A DNA stretch of 64,000 nucleotides, from NCBI GenBank assembly GCA_963965975.1, contig OZ014413.1, positions 5,828,501 to 5,892,500 of the forward strand. The letters are read 5' to 3'. The position numbers were made by a program, and so were the translations under genes. The stretch is from Xestospongia bergquistia (lineage: Eukaryota > Porifera > Demospongiae > Haplosclerida > Petrosiidae). Below the pieces are notes generated by a model. That model was not told the DNA's origin. It made no database searches and saw nothing but the letters and a program-made list of their open reading frames with translations. Positions 11,979 to 24,017 of the stretch are shown piece after piece (position 1 is the stretch's first letter; every line of letters starts with the position of its first letter).

Positions 11979-13538
11979 TCACATTAAATCAAGATGATCA
12001 CATACATGTTGGTGATATTGAAGAGTCATCAGGTGGTTCAATCTTTCTTGTGTCATCATGCATCTGAGATAGGACTTGATGCCAAAAAGGGCACTAAATG
12101 AATGTTCAGAAGTTGCTTTTGTTGCAGGTAAGATCAGGAGCAGGTGAAGAAGATGGGAAACTGCACTAACTAGCATTCTCTGTGTTGTGGAGAGGCTTAA
12201 CAGTGCAGTTTTAATGCTATCAATTGATGGCATTTCTTCAACTAGAAATGAAGAATAGAGTTAATGAAGAGTACATAGCTGAGAGACTCCAGTTTAACCT
12301 TACCAAAGTCATCAAAAAAGAAAGAACACACTGAATGTAATTCTTTGAAGCACTGCCCTGTACATGCCTTGAAAAGGTGTTGTTCCACATTGGAGAATGT
12401 TTTGGAAGCCTTTTTGGTCAAATATATTATGAATGCTCATCACAGAGAGATCAATTACTTCAAAATACACATGATGATGTTCATCTTCACCAGATAAAGG
12501 AAACACACTTGGAGCACTCCCTTCTTCAAAGTGTCTTGGAGCTTTCCTTCTCATAGGCAGTTGTGGCTCATCAACATCAAGCTCCTGCTAGCATCTCATT
12601 TTTTCAACCTTCTGCCGAAGCAGGTTGAAGTTTTCAGCTGTATGCATGTTTTCGAGAGTCCTTACTGTCAGGGTAGCTATACCTTGTCCTTCAACACTTG
12701 AAAGTTTAGGCATCTGCAAAGTCTGACTTAGATTGTTAGTGTGTCGGAGGATCTGTTCTGAAAGTGAAATGCCAAACAGGAATCTAAAGGTCTGCATTTG
12801 ACTTGCCACTAGCCTTGATTTCGGTGTCAGATGTAGTAGGTATGGCAACCTCCCTTAATGATTGAATGCTTTCATAATTAGCGATTATGCTGGCAATTGA
12901 CTCTGCACGGACTGTCCATTGTGTTGGACATAAGGTGCATACACCAGAAGCATCATTGCCACTCTCTTCTTTCACATCTTGTAGCATGGCTTCTCTTTTT
13001 GGAGAGAACTTGATTAATTTAATAGCTTCATAACATGTGTCTATCCAGTCCTCATAGGATGTGACTGCTTGATTGTGTCAGTTTTATGAGCTTTGTAAAG
13101 CTACTCTCCTACATCTTTTGTCAACTTTGTGAGTGTTATAATGTCTTCAACAGCTTCAAGGTGGGTTTTAGATTGTTAATGCTTTGTAAAAGCAGCTGCT
13201 GCATCTTTCTAATTACAAAACCTTTAGTAGCCTAATCACCAGTAAGTGAATTTAATATAATTGAATAATAAATGTTTAAAAAGCTTACAAATTCATTAGA
13301 AATATTGTTGATGAACAAACTCTTTGCTTGGTTCACAGCTGCAACACGTGTGACAGAAAACTACATCTTGACACTCGTCATAGTGGAGAAATGGCCAGGA
13401 TTTAAACCACTGGGGCTGAGCAGAGCACTTCACAGGCTTCGCCTTTCCAAAACTTCGTTTAGGAAACTGGAAATTTCGGGGCTGATGAGGTTTTTCTGGA
13501 AGGCTGGGAAGATAATCTTTCAAACTGCCTGCTCCCAT
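11979..13538 (-). pseudogene. TTF-zinc-finger hAT transposase (ZMYM1-like), internally deleted, unit 1
   Basis: From 13538 leftward: an N-terminal TTF-type zinc finger ('FPKRSFGKAKPVKCSAQPQW', 'FLHYDECQDVVFCHTC'), continuing after a frameshift to 'SKTHLEAVEDIITL' near 13150; 'SPKREAML' and 'CTLCPTQWTVRAESIASI' (12.9 kb); 'HFEEGSAPSVFPLSGEDEHH' (12.5 kb); and the C-terminal dimerisation domain 'LLILPATKATSEHSFSALFG' with 'RLNHLMTLQYHQ' (12.2-12.0 kb). The usual segment between finger and 'SPKREA', which carries the first catalytic Asp of hAT transposases, is absent. Stops and frame changes separate the blocks. This is a dead, internally deleted copy. The terminal repeats were not identified. 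Confidence 0.85.
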
Positions 13539-14639
13539 TTATATCGTATAGTTCGTTGACTGCAAATTGATTTTAACACGTGGCTAAATCGTAGTGTCGA
13601 TTTCGTTCCCACCCACTGACAGCCAGGCATGACCGAGACTTAATAAAATTTATTTAATTCATTCAAAAAAAGTGGTCAGGTTAAAACTGTAACAACCATA
13701 CCGGTGATTACAGCCCTGGACTTTAGTGCATTTTTTTCATCTATGGTCACAAATGTATGCACAGCTAGTTATTGTTTAAACATGCAAACACACATGCTCA
13801 TAGACAAAGTAAAATGAAAGACAGTTCTCTTGATAATATTCTGATAGCTGTAGATGAATTTTGGTTCTCTTTGCAGGTAGATGAAATGCTGTAAATAAAA
13901 TATTGTTATTTAACAAACATTGTGATCTTGTACTTTCTTTAGCTTTCCTTTCTATGCTGTAGGAACATTAGAATATCATTTGTTTTAGGATGGTATGACA
14001 TATTGAAAATATAGTGAGTGACCAACAAGAACAATGTTGAAATGGCATTACTGAACTACTTTAATAGAATTTACTCCACTACTCTATAGTATTGGCTCAT
14101 TGGTTCATCTATAGTATTGTCATGCAAATACCACAGTGTGTGGTTGATTTGTTGGCTCGATATCACTGTGATAACAATGGTGTTAATATGACACCGAAAT
14201 GTTGTGTCAAGCATTTGTGCACTTTTGACCTCTTAATGGTGTCATATTCAACAATAATACTTAGTGGTGTTGGCATCACTCAATATCCTATAGCTTTTTT
14301 TAAACCAAAATTCCAGCATAGCCAATAAAAACCATAAACATGTATAGCTACAAAATGAAAAACATTAATCAACTTTAGATAAAATTAAACTGTCTATCAT
14401 TCATTAAACGATGAGAGGCAACTTAGCACTGACCTGTATTCTACAATTGAAATTTAGAAGAAAGCACAGGGCTTTTGAACAACTGTCATACTTAATATTG
14501 AACGCATTGACTGTATTGAATGATATGACAATAATGAATTGTTAAGAAATATGTAGATTAAAGTGGCATGAATCATCTGTAATGTCAAAAGTAATACATT
14601 CAATTATTGAAGTAAATGGCACAGGACATGTATTATTTT

Positions 14640-15277
14640 CACTGAATTTCCAAATGAAAGTCTCTACTTGTGAAAGTATATTTCCTTCTACTGTAAGTTC
14701 ATTAATTATTTTAAAAAATTAAAGTACTAATTTGACCATAGCACAAACTATTTCATCTACACAGTGATATATTGGAACTTCTACTATTTGATCTACATCA
14801 AATATTTGCTCAATTTTAATTGCCAAATAAATTTGTGGAATGAGTGCGAGGGTGAATTTTTAATTTTCTTTTAATTAAAAATGCTGGCTGGATGTACAAT
14901 TGACTATGTCTCTTTGTAGTTCTCTCCTTCTGGTCTTTGGTTTAAATAATTACTACAAATATGTATAGCACTATCTGCTATTGCTACTCTCTCAAACAAA
15001 ATCTACAGCTACCTTGTGATTGATTTAAGTAGCTTATTGATTGTAACTGCTCCCCAAGAACATTTTGTATGGACAATTCTGTGCTGGTGAGAGAAGCTAA
15101 CCAAAATCTAGGTTGTTTGATATGACTTAAATTTGGAGCTGAAGTAATAGTAGGCCTAAAGTTTTCTTTATCCTCTGATTTTAAAAGTTCAATTTGGCTT
15201 GGAGAACTGAAACATGTGATTAAAGGTGAGATTTTACACTTTTTAGTGTGTCTGTATCTCATTTCAATGTTGTACAT
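14640..15277 (-). pseudogene. Unassigned coding relic (unit 1 only in full)
   Basis: A 97-codon minus-strand frame (14984-15277) ends '...TSTELSIQNVLGEQLQS'. Farther on, near 14640-14840, is 'DVDQIVEVPIYHCVDEIV' and 'NELTVEGNILSQVETFIW'. Both blocks have weaker paralogs in the same order at 10.56-10.73 kb and 10.07-10.31 kb. They appear to be exons of one unknown, probably mobile gene. Unit 2 lacks about 350 bp here (15009-15357 of unit 1), removing the first exon. Confidence 0.4.
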
Positions 15278-16674
15278 CTACCACTTATTATGACAACATG
15301 TAAAAACAAGAATAAACAGCATTATTTTTAAAGTAGCACAAAACACACATAACAGGGTACACCAAAACTTCTAATAAGCTCTTGTTCACTGGGATCATCA
15401 GGTTTGTTATCCTTACTCAATAGTTTAGCAAGTACTCGTGGTTGAGAAGACGTTAGTAGTCTCCCTATGATTAATCAGCTTTAGATATGCCTTAGCCTTT
15501 ATTAAATGTGAAAGGTCAAGTAGATATGTAACTATAATATAATGTAATGTATGCACTGATCTCTTGTAATAACTTGATATTACCTTTGTTTCTTTTAATT
15601 TCAAATGTCCTAAATCTAAAGGAACTATTAATGAGAGTGCTGTTCTTGTGGCCAGTGGTGCAAAGGTCAGCTATAGGTTTTATAATAAAAGTGTTGGTTA
15701 ACTCTTTTAATGATTGCTGTTTCGTTTTTGTGTAAGTGTGGCTTCCTCCCTTGTAGGTGGATGTGCAATTGTGCTTAGCAAATTTCAAAATTATTATTAA
15801 AATCATTTAGTGAAGAAAGTGAAATTATAGCTTTCTTACCCAAAGTTTTTATTAAGTTGCCATGAGGGAATCCTCTGAATTCGACAATGACATTGATGGC
15901 TACATGACAGATGAAGTCAAGGTCCTTTTACCTATAATTCCATTTTGTGTTTTGCTTGACTCTCTAAGATATTAAAAAGTAATTCAGTATAAGCATCAGA
16001 TTTCTAAAAAAAGGTTACAAATCATAAGTGACTGCAAAAAATTAGTCTGACAAAACTTTTTCATGTAAAATTGTTGACACAAACTTTACACTTTGAGAGT
16101 AGTCACAAAATTCATTATACAACAATTGACCTGTCTAAAGTAGAGCATAGAGCTCTAAGGAAGACAGACAATTATACAAACTTTGCCTCAACTAAAATGT
16201 GGTTAATCACATTACTAAATTTGATTATCCATGAAAGACTTCCTACAGTAACAGGAAAAAAAATGTAAACAGCACATTGACCTCTGCATTCTTCAATTAA
16301 ATCTTTATATTCAATCCATATCATTATCTTTGTAGTGCTTGATCATAATACGTTACAATCATCCCTTTAGTATCAATGTATACATACATAATTACTATAG
16401 TAACTGGCACAATTATTATTCTTCACTGCATTTCCAAACATAAGCCTCTACTTGTTTTTTTCTTCTACTAAGGGTTCATTAATTTTTGAAAAAAGAAAAG
16501 AAAAAATTGACCACAGCTGCCTCTTTGATGAGCTATGTCATCTACACAATGTGTAGTTTCCACTAATGAAGTTTTGTCATTTCTAGTACTGCTATTCCAG
16601 GGCCCACATCAGAATGTTCTTCAGCTTCTCCAGCATAATATACAGCTCCTTTGTGCATGTTTAACTTAAATAAC

Positions 16675-17330
16675 TTATTGAATGAAATTGCTCTCAGGAA
16701 CATTTTGTATTGATAGTTCTCTGTTGGTGAGAATATCTAGCGAAAAAGCTACTTCTTGCCTTTTAATATGAGTATGGTTTACTATTTCAACAGCAATGAG
16801 ATTGTGATATTGATATTGAGCAGTGCATGGGAATGACAAGAGTGCAGAAAGAAAAAACCTTTCAACTCCATTGCTTTTGTATGATGGAAGCATGGATGTA
16901 TAAAAGCTCTCTGAAGAAATGTAAGTCAAACAACATTGAGAATGGGATGCCATCTTGAGTAATATAGTCTTCTTCTGTAGTATTTGTATAATTGACATCA
17001 CTACCATTATCTAACAATGGTTTGTGATTGATACTATTAAGAGATTTACTGTTTTGCATATCACAAAGTTTGCTAATGCATATCAAACAAAGGCAGGGCA
17101 ACATCAGGTGCATGTGATTCCTCTTTATAAGTAGAGTTCTTTTTAGATTTTCGTTTTGATCCACAACTATCTCAATAAGTATAGAAGTCAGTTTTTCTTG
17201 AAGAAATGTCACCAAGTCAGCTACTTTTGGATAGTAGGTTAAGTTGAATACATAGTGACTTGCCATTGGAAGGAAAATAGCTGTACAAATGTCTGTACTT
17301 TAAGGAATAATGGCTTCTTTGACTGTAATT
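16675..17330 (-). pseudogene. C-terminal relic of the SAM-type transposon gene (unit 2)
   Basis: Counterpart of 10518-11060, with the same 'MASHYVFNLTYYPKV' and 'FLQEKL' segments. A 122-bp block at 16801-16925, absent from unit 1, changes the downstream reading: the frame ends '...HFFRELLYIHASIIQKQWS'. Read the other way, unit 1 may have lost this block by deletion. Confidence 0.65.
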
Positions 17331-17653
17331 AAGTACTAATTGCACTCGCCCCTTTCAAGCCGAGAACTCTGAATGAGGAGTTCCATCCTGTATATATCAA
17401 TCATGATATTTGTTCATCATGATCACGGACAATTTCATCAAAAATAGAATGTCACTATCATTTTGTTTCACCTTTATTGGTATTAACAAGAGGCCAAGAC
17501 ATTGCATTCTTCTCATGACAAACATGTCAGAACCTACAAAATGTATGTACAGCTAGCTTTTGTTTAAACATGCAAACATATATACTGTTATTCGACCTGG
17601 GAGGAGTATCCCATTAGCCTCTGCATAGTTCTTAATGTATGTGACAGTCTGGA

Positions 17654-17920
17654 CTAGCTTGTATGTTGTAAACCCATTATGTGGTCTATGGTTAGAATTC
17701 CTAAAAGGACATGGTTAAAAGAAGAGCGATCTAACTCTTTCAGATGTTCTCCAGTAAAAGCTCTATTGCAGGAACCTCCAAAGTACAAGATACATCCGCA
17801 TTCACTTTGAAGAAAATTTGCTACCTTATCTTCTTCCTCTGTATCATATGTTGTGCCTTCATAGATGACCTTTTCCTCTCTTTCAGTTAATAACTTGTCT
17901 CCTTCAATAAAATGCCTCAA
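17654..17920 (-). CDS. Uncharacterised CGC-motif ORF (unit 2)
   Basis: Same 88-codon product as at 11377-11643, with no amino-acid difference that I can see. The 'ECGC...GGSC' cysteines are intact. Perfect conservation in both units more likely reflects recent duplication or conversion than selection. Confidence 0.45.
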   Translation of the reverse strand: MRHFIEGDKLLTEREEKVIYEGTTYDTEEEDKVANFLQSECGCILYFGGSCNRAFTGEHLKELDRSSFNHVLLGILTIDHIMGLQHTS

Positions 17921-18255
17921 TGAATATAGATAATACTTATTAACTACCTGATAGTTCTGTTACCATTACCAAGTCATCAATAATCACATAATCTTCAGAG
18001 TCATCTTCAATGATGACTTACCCTATTATGGCTTTTATCTTGAGTTAGCTGTCACAATCATACTCATCATATTCATCACCTACTTATTATTTGTATTTTT
18101 TGTATTACTTTTTATCAATCTTACTTGGTGGGCCAGTGTCCTCATCTTGAGATTTGGTTAAATGATAAAATGAAAAGCAAATGATAATAGTACTGAAATG
18201 GTTGGACACTGAGTTAGTTAAATTTAGCAAATGTACTAAATGTATTCATTGCCTA

Positions 18256-19725
18256 TCACATTAAATCAAGATGATCACATACATGTTGGTGATATTGAAG
18301 AGTCATCAGGTGGTTCAATCTTTCTTGTGTCATCATGCATCTGAGATAGGACTTGATGCCAAAAAGGGCACTAAATGAATGTTCAGAAGTTGCTTTTGTT
18401 GCAGGTAAGATCAGGAGCAGGTGAAGAAGATGGGAAACTGCACTAACTAGCATTCTCTGTGTTGTGGAGAGGCTTAACAGTGCAGTTTTAATGCTATCAA
18501 TTGATGGCATTTCTTCAACTAGAAATGAAGAATAGAGTTAATGAAGAGTACATAGCTGAGAGATTCCAGTTTAACCTTACCAAAGTCATCAAAAAAGAAA
18601 GAACACACTGAATGTAATTCTTTGAAGCACTGCCCTGTACATGCCTTGAAAAGGTGTTGTTCCACATTGGAGAATGTTTTGGAAGCCTTTTTGGTCAAAT
18701 ATATTATGAATGCTCATCACAGAGAGATCAATTACTTCAAAATACACATGATGATGTTCATCTTCACCAGATAAAGGAAACACACTTGGAGCACTCCCTT
18801 CTTCAAAGTGTCTTGGAGCTTTCCTTCTCATAGGCAGTTGTGGCTCATCAACATCAAGCTCCTGCTAGCATCTCATTTTTTCAACCTTCTGCCGAAGCAG
18901 GTTGAAGTTTTCAGCTGTATGCATGTTTTCGAGAGTCCTTACTGTCAGGGTAGCTATACCTTGTCCTTCAACACTTGAAAGTTTAGGCATCTGCAAAGTC
19001 TGACTTAGATTGTTAGTGTGTCGGAGGATCTGTTCTGAAAGTGAAATGCCAAACAGGAATCTAAAGGTCTGCATTTGACTTGCCACTAGCCTTGATTTCG
19101 GTGTCAGATGTAGTAGGTATGGCAACCTCCCTTAATGATTGAATGCTTTCATAATTAGCGATTATGCTGGCAATTGACTCTGCACGGACTGTCCATTGTG
19201 TTGGACATAAGGTGCATACACCAGAAGCATCATTGCCACTCTCTTCTTTCACATCTTGTAGCATGGCTTCTCTTTTTGGAGAGAACTTGATTAATTTAAT
19301 AGCTTCATAACATGTGTCTATCCAGTCCTCATAGGATGTGACTGCTTGATTGTGTCAGTTTTATGAGCTTTGTAAAGCTACTCTGCTGCATCTTTCTAAT
19401 TACAAAACCTTTAGTAGCCTAATCACCAGTAAGTGAATTTAATATAATTGAATAATAAATGTTTAAAAAGCTTACAAATTCATTAGAAATATTGTTGATG
19501 AACAAACTCTTTGCTTGGTTCACAGCTGCAACACGTGTGACAGAAAACCACATCTTGACACTCGTCATAGTGGAGAAATGGCCAGGATTTAAACCACTGG
19601 GGCTGAGCAGAGCACTTCACAGGCTTCGCCTTTCCAAAACTTCGTTTAGGAAACTGGAAATTTCGGGGCTGATGAGGTTTTTCTGGAAGGCTGGGAAGAT
19701 AATCTTTCAAACTGCCTGCTCCCAT
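18256..19725 (-). pseudogene. TTF-zinc-finger hAT transposase, internally deleted, unit 2
   Basis: Counterpart of 11979-13538 with the same blocks: finger 'FLHYDECQDVVFCHTC', 'CTLCPTQWTVRAESIASI', 'HFEEGSAPSVFPLSGEDEHH' and the 'TKATSEHSFSALFG' dimerisation domain. The additional roughly 90-bp deletion near 19385 removes the 'SKTHLEAVEDIITL' part, hence the distal His of the TTF finger. It is therefore more degraded at its N-terminus than unit 1 although the rest is nearly identical. Confidence 0.85.
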
Positions 19726-21369
19726 TTATAGCGTATAGTTCGTTGACTGCAAATTGATTTTAACACGTGGCTAAATCGTAGTGTCGATTTCGTTCCCACC
19801 CACTGACAGCCAGGCATGACCGAGACTTAATAAAATTTATTTAATTCATTCAAAAAAAGTGGTCAGGTTAAAACTGTAACAACCATACCGGTGATTACAG
19901 CCCTGGACTTTAGTGCATTTTTTTCATCTATGGTCACAAATGTATGCACAGCTAGTTAATGTTTAAACATGCAAACACACATGCTCATAGACAAAGTAAA
20001 ATGAAAGACAGTTCTCTTGATAATATTTTGATAGCTGTAGATGAATTTTGGTTCTCTTTGCAGGTAGATGAAATGCTGTAAATAAAATATTGTTATTTAA
20101 CAAACATTGTGATCTTGTACTCTCTTTAGCTTTCCTTTCTATGCTGTAGGAACGTTAGAATATCATTTGTTTTAGGATGGTATGACATATTGAAAATATA
20201 GTGAGTGGCCAACAAGAACAATGTTGAAATGGCATTACTGAACTACTTTAATAGAATTTACTCCACTACTCTATAGTATTGGCTCATTGGTTCATCTATA
20301 GTATTGTCATGCAAATACCACAGTGTGTGGTTGATTTGTTGGCTCGATATCACTGTGATAACAATGGTGTTAATATGACACCGAAATGTTGTGTCAAGCA
20401 TTTGTGCACTTTTGACCTCTTAATGGTGTCATATTCAGCAATAATACTTAGTGGTGTTGGCATCACTCAATATCCTATAGCTTTTTTTTAAACCAAAATT
20501 CCAGCATAGCCAATAAAAACCATAAACATGTATAGCTACAAAATGAAAAAGGTTAATCAACTTTAGATAAAATTAAACTGTCTATCGTTCATTAAACGGT
20601 GAGAGGCAACTTAGCACTGACCTGTATTCCACAATTGAAATTTAGAAGCAAGCACAGGGCTTTTGAACAACTGTCATACTTAATATTGAACACATTGACT
20701 GTATTGAATGTTATCACAATAATAAATTGTTAAGAAATATGTAGATTAAAGTGGCATGAATCATCTGTAATGTCAAAAAGAATACACTCAATTATTGAAG
20801 TAAATGGCACAAGACATGTATTATTTTCACTGAATTTCCAAACGAAAGTCTCTACTTGTGAAAGTATATTTCCTTCTACTGCAAGTTCATTAATTATTTT
20901 ATAAAATTAAAGTACTAATTTGGCCATAGCACAAACTATTTCATCTACACAGTGATATATTGGAACTTCTACTATTTGATCTACATCAAATATTTGCTCA
21001 ATTTTAATTGCCAAATAAATTTGTGGAGCGAGTGCGAGGGTGAATTTTTAATTTTCTTTTAATTAAAAATGCTGGCTGGATGTACAATTGACTATGTCTC
21101 TTTGTAGTTCTCTCCTTCTGGTCTTTGGTTTAAATAATTACTACAAATATGTATAGCACTATCTGCTATTGCTACTCTCTCAAACAGAATCTACAGGGTA
21201 CACCAAAACTTCTAATAAGCTCTTGTTCACTGGGATCATCAGCTTTGTGATTTTTCACAATAGTTTAGCAAGTACTCGTGGTTGTCTGGGCTCGCTCGCC
21301 TTAGGGTTTTTGGCTCCCACGATTGCTGTTAAATCTCCAACATTAGCTACAAAAATGTGATCCATTTTA

Positions 21370-21560
21370 CACTGTAAAAAAGAAAGTGTGATTTACACAC
21401 CATATTAAGTGTGTTAGGTTGTCCTAGCTGACACACCACAAATGGTGTAATGCACACACCCACTAGTATTGTGTGCTTTGCACACACTACAAAGTGTGTT
21501 ATTCACACCAAGATGAGAGTGCAAACCACCCTCAACTATTAGCAATAGATAGTATAAAAA
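21370..21560. repeat. Putative CACT-type transposon left end with subterminal repeats (copy D)
   Basis: The sequence starts CACTGTAAAAAAGAAAGTGTG and is followed within about 170 bp by alternating GTGTG- and ACACACC-type motifs, in direct and inverted orientation. This layout, a CACTG/CACTA end followed by a dense subterminal array, recurs at 23758, 45109 and 47128. Each is next to the C-terminus of a SAM-type gene relic. The motif used differs in each copy. Confidence 0.6.
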
Positions 21561-21649
21561 AGTTGCATTGATGTGAAACAAAAAATGAAATCATTACAAA
21601 AACTAATTGGTGCTTTGAATACATGAAATGAATTTGCTAACAGACACTG

Positions 21650-22450
21650 GTACCTTAGCATGATTAATATTTAAGAAAACAATTTCAAAAAAGGTGAACA
21701 CATTCTTGAGCCCCTTAGTGTAGCATATATCAGTACAGTAGGTTTGACGTTAGAACTACTATCACTTGATTTGTTGGATGAAGGTTTTCGTACAGCCGTA
21801 AGTCGGCAGAACTCTTTTAAACAATTAATAAGTGTTTGCACAATGGCACCCTATATAAATAAAAAGTTTAAATAATTATAATGTACATAAAACCTACTGA
21901 AGGTGTTCCTGTTAGTGATTTCATAAATGGATATTTTCTAATAATTTTCAATGCTACTTGAATGAATTCTTCCTTAGTGGGATACCTATACATGAAACTA
22001 AAACAAGTACTTCACAAACATAATTCACATACCGTTTATATGAAAACATACAAGACGCTATGGCAGATAAAAAATGTTTCCGTGCCTCTGTTGTCATTTT
22101 TCCTGACACATTTCAACTTCTGGACGGTAGTTAGCAGGAAATGGAAAATGATGTGGGAGAGGCTTTTCACATTCCTTTCGTAACACAGCCATAGGTATAT
22201 CAATCTTGGGCTTTTTCACTTTCCTTACACTACACAAACTTTCACTTACAACACTTTCTTTATCGTCATCATCTTCTGAATCAATGATACGACGAGGTCG
22301 TTTCAAAGATGTAGTTTGTGGAGTTTCTATTCCAGAAGGAGTAGCTGTGAGTTCTATTGTAGATGGTGAAGTGACTTCTGCAGATAGTGAAGTGATCAGT
22401 ACAGTTGGTGTAGTTGCCTGTAAAACATCAGACTCATTTTGTTTCTAAAA
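21650..22450 (-). pseudogene. SAM-type transposon gene, 3' part (copy D)
   Basis: Minus-strand blocks, 5' to 3': 'RRIIDSEDDDDKESV', then 'PLPHHFPFPANYRPEVEM' (22094-22306), and at the end 'YTKGLKNVFTFFEIVFL' (about 21670-21730). The last block corresponds to the 'YP...FLxxxL' segment that closes this gene in copies A, B and E. Frames change between blocks; part of this could be introns. The SAM domain is not visible and there is no plus-strand partner before 23.1 kb. Confidence 0.6.
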
Positions 22451-22750
22451 ATGAATCAATTAAAATAAACCAATTAATAACTAACTTCATTAAAATCACG
22501 CATGGAAGAATTAATGCTGTGATCATTCAACAATGGCTGTACCCCGGACAAAAGTGTCTGCAGTACTTTTGCACTGTTGTGCGTTAATAGTGCAATAAAT
22601 ACGTAATAGGAATATAACACGAGAACATTATGTAATTGAAATTCACACGAAGCACTTGGCAACTCACGTGACTGTAGTGCATAACAAACAAATGCTCTCT
22701 TGCAGTTCAATTGCGATATTCTATCCGTTGATATCGATGTCAACTTAATA

Positions 22751-23190
22751 TATTAACACAAGCAATAGTTATATCTTTGGTGGTTATAGGTGCATTCTTG
22801 AAAATTTAGAAAGCGAAAACAACTTTATCATATCTTAATAAGCTGTTGATTACAAGTAGTCTCTATTTGCATGGAAAGTGGACTCTCAGATTGTTAGTGA
22901 ACTTAGTTTAACTTGTTTTCATTTCAATGCATCTCGAGAATCCTAGCCTTTATATTGTTGCAGACAATTACTATATACATAAAACTTCCAATGAGATTAT
23001 CTTTAAGTTTAGCCGTATAATTATACACTAAACTATGCAATATGTATATCATGTTTAATTTACTTCACTCCATCCAGAGGGCTAGCGAGACTTTCCTGTT
23101 ACAGTGCATTCTTTAATTCATTTAATATCAATTCAATGAAAGCTATATAAAAGTTTGATGAGACACTGGAATTGAACAGTTTCTTATTTA
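22751..23190. other. Gene-free stretch; possible right end of copy D
   Basis: No coding sequence seen. CCTGTTACAGTG at 23095-23106 is a plausible inverted partner of the CACTGTAA end at 21370. However, the flanks (TTA and CAT) do not form a target duplication, so the pairing is tentative. Confidence 0.3.
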
Positions 23191-23757
23191 GCCATTTCAA
23201 TTCTCTGCAGTTAACACTCCAATGGATAAGTCCATGTTTGGTATACCTAAAAACAACAAAAAACATTTAAGTGTTGTAATATCAACATAGGTATACTTAC
23301 ATATTGCATATCAGATGTAATATGTGTTCTTCCTTCCTGAATTAATGAACAAATTGAGTGGTAATTGCTTAAGTACACACACTCTGAAGTACTTGTAGTT
23401 ATTATTATTATTATTCTAACTGACAATGTCAATGCATCTCACCAAGATGGAAAATCAGGATGCTGTTGGTACTGCACATTGACAATTTCAGTTGGAGATG
23501 GAAAGCTTATAGATTGATGCTCTTGTATATATATGTATTAGATAAACTTTAAGATGATGTAGTTAATTATTGATATATAATAACCATTAGCAAATACCTT
23601 TGTAAGTTAAAACAAATTCAGAAAAACCAAGACATCTCAAGAGAAAAAAATAGCAATCTGCATACATTTTTCATATTGAGATATGTTGATTCTGTTGGGT
23701 TGTTCACATTTTGTCAGGAGGTCTGAATTTCTTTAACAATTATTAATTATTTAATTA
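23191..23757. repeat. Duplicated segment of the BEN-type gene, copy 1
   Basis: About 567 bp matching 32132-32695 in the same orientation with roughly ten percent or less divergence. It includes two minus-strand exon-like blocks ('NYHSICSLIQEGRTHITSDM' with a GTAAG donor, and 'SISFPSPTEIVNVQYQQH'). The homology stops exactly at 23757, where transposon copy A begins. Confidence 0.85.
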
Positions 23758-24017
23758 CACTGCAAAAATGTTAATGTTAAAATGACAAAAAAAATGTTAT
23801 ATTGATGCATCTGTGGCAACATAAGAGCATGTGTTGTAACAACAGATGTCATGTGTTACATACATGTGACATTTGTTGTTAATCCAACAGCACACTTTGT
23901 TATGCTAACACGTAATCATTTGTTACTGATACAATTATAAACATGTTGAAATAATTGTTGTTGTTATAACAGTTTTCCATACATGTTAAAATAACAGTTC
24001 TCAAGGTCACCAACTTG

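Larger units (their letters stand above)
9208..15446. repeat. Tandem duplication, unit 1 (about 6.2 kb)
   Basis: It starts AAGACATTAGTAGTCTCC and ends AAGTACTCGTGGTTGAG. The next unit starts AAGACGTTAGTAGTCTCC at 15447 and ends AAGTACTCGTGGTTG at 21284, so the two are head-to-tail neighbours. Both contain an uncharacterised leading segment, a SAM-type gene relic, a CGC-motif ORF, a TTF-hAT transposase and trailing relics. The core (about 11.0-13.1 kb) is nearly identical to unit 2; the ends differ by several percent and by large indels. Confidence 0.9.
15447..21284. repeat. Tandem duplication, unit 2 (about 5.8 kb)
   Basis: Second unit of the head-to-tail duplication. Against unit 1 it lacks about 190 bp (10203-10402), about 90 bp (13100-13190) and about 350 bp (15009-15357). 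It has about 122 bp extra at 16801-16925 and about 105 bp extra near 16250-16360. The latter is shared with the copy at 42.7 kb, so unit 1 is the one that lost it. The core is nearly identical to unit 1. Confidence 0.9.

Noticed and set aside
13272..13559. 95-codon plus-strand ORF over the TTF finger
   Set aside because: It is antisense to a clear TTF zinc finger on the minus strand; the plus-strand product has no domain. The same holds for 19459-19731.
13700..13726. CAGCCCTG followed by GACTTTAG as right end and TSD of the TTF-hAT element
   Set aside because: No matching left end preceded by GACTTTAG was found between 10 and 12 kb, so the element's borders are left open.
14092..14328. 78-codon plus-strand ORF in both tandem units
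   Set aside because: The sequence is dominated by GGTGT/GACACC-type words and is probably a non-coding repeat; the product has no recognisable domain.
15516..15806. Overlapping ORFs on both strands at 15.5-15.8 kb
   Set aside because: Each belongs to a repeat present three times, and neither strand keeps its frame in all copies.
23095..23106. CCTGTTACAGTG as definite right end of copy D
   Set aside because: The match to the left end is short, there is no subterminal array beside it and no target duplication; kept only as a possibility.
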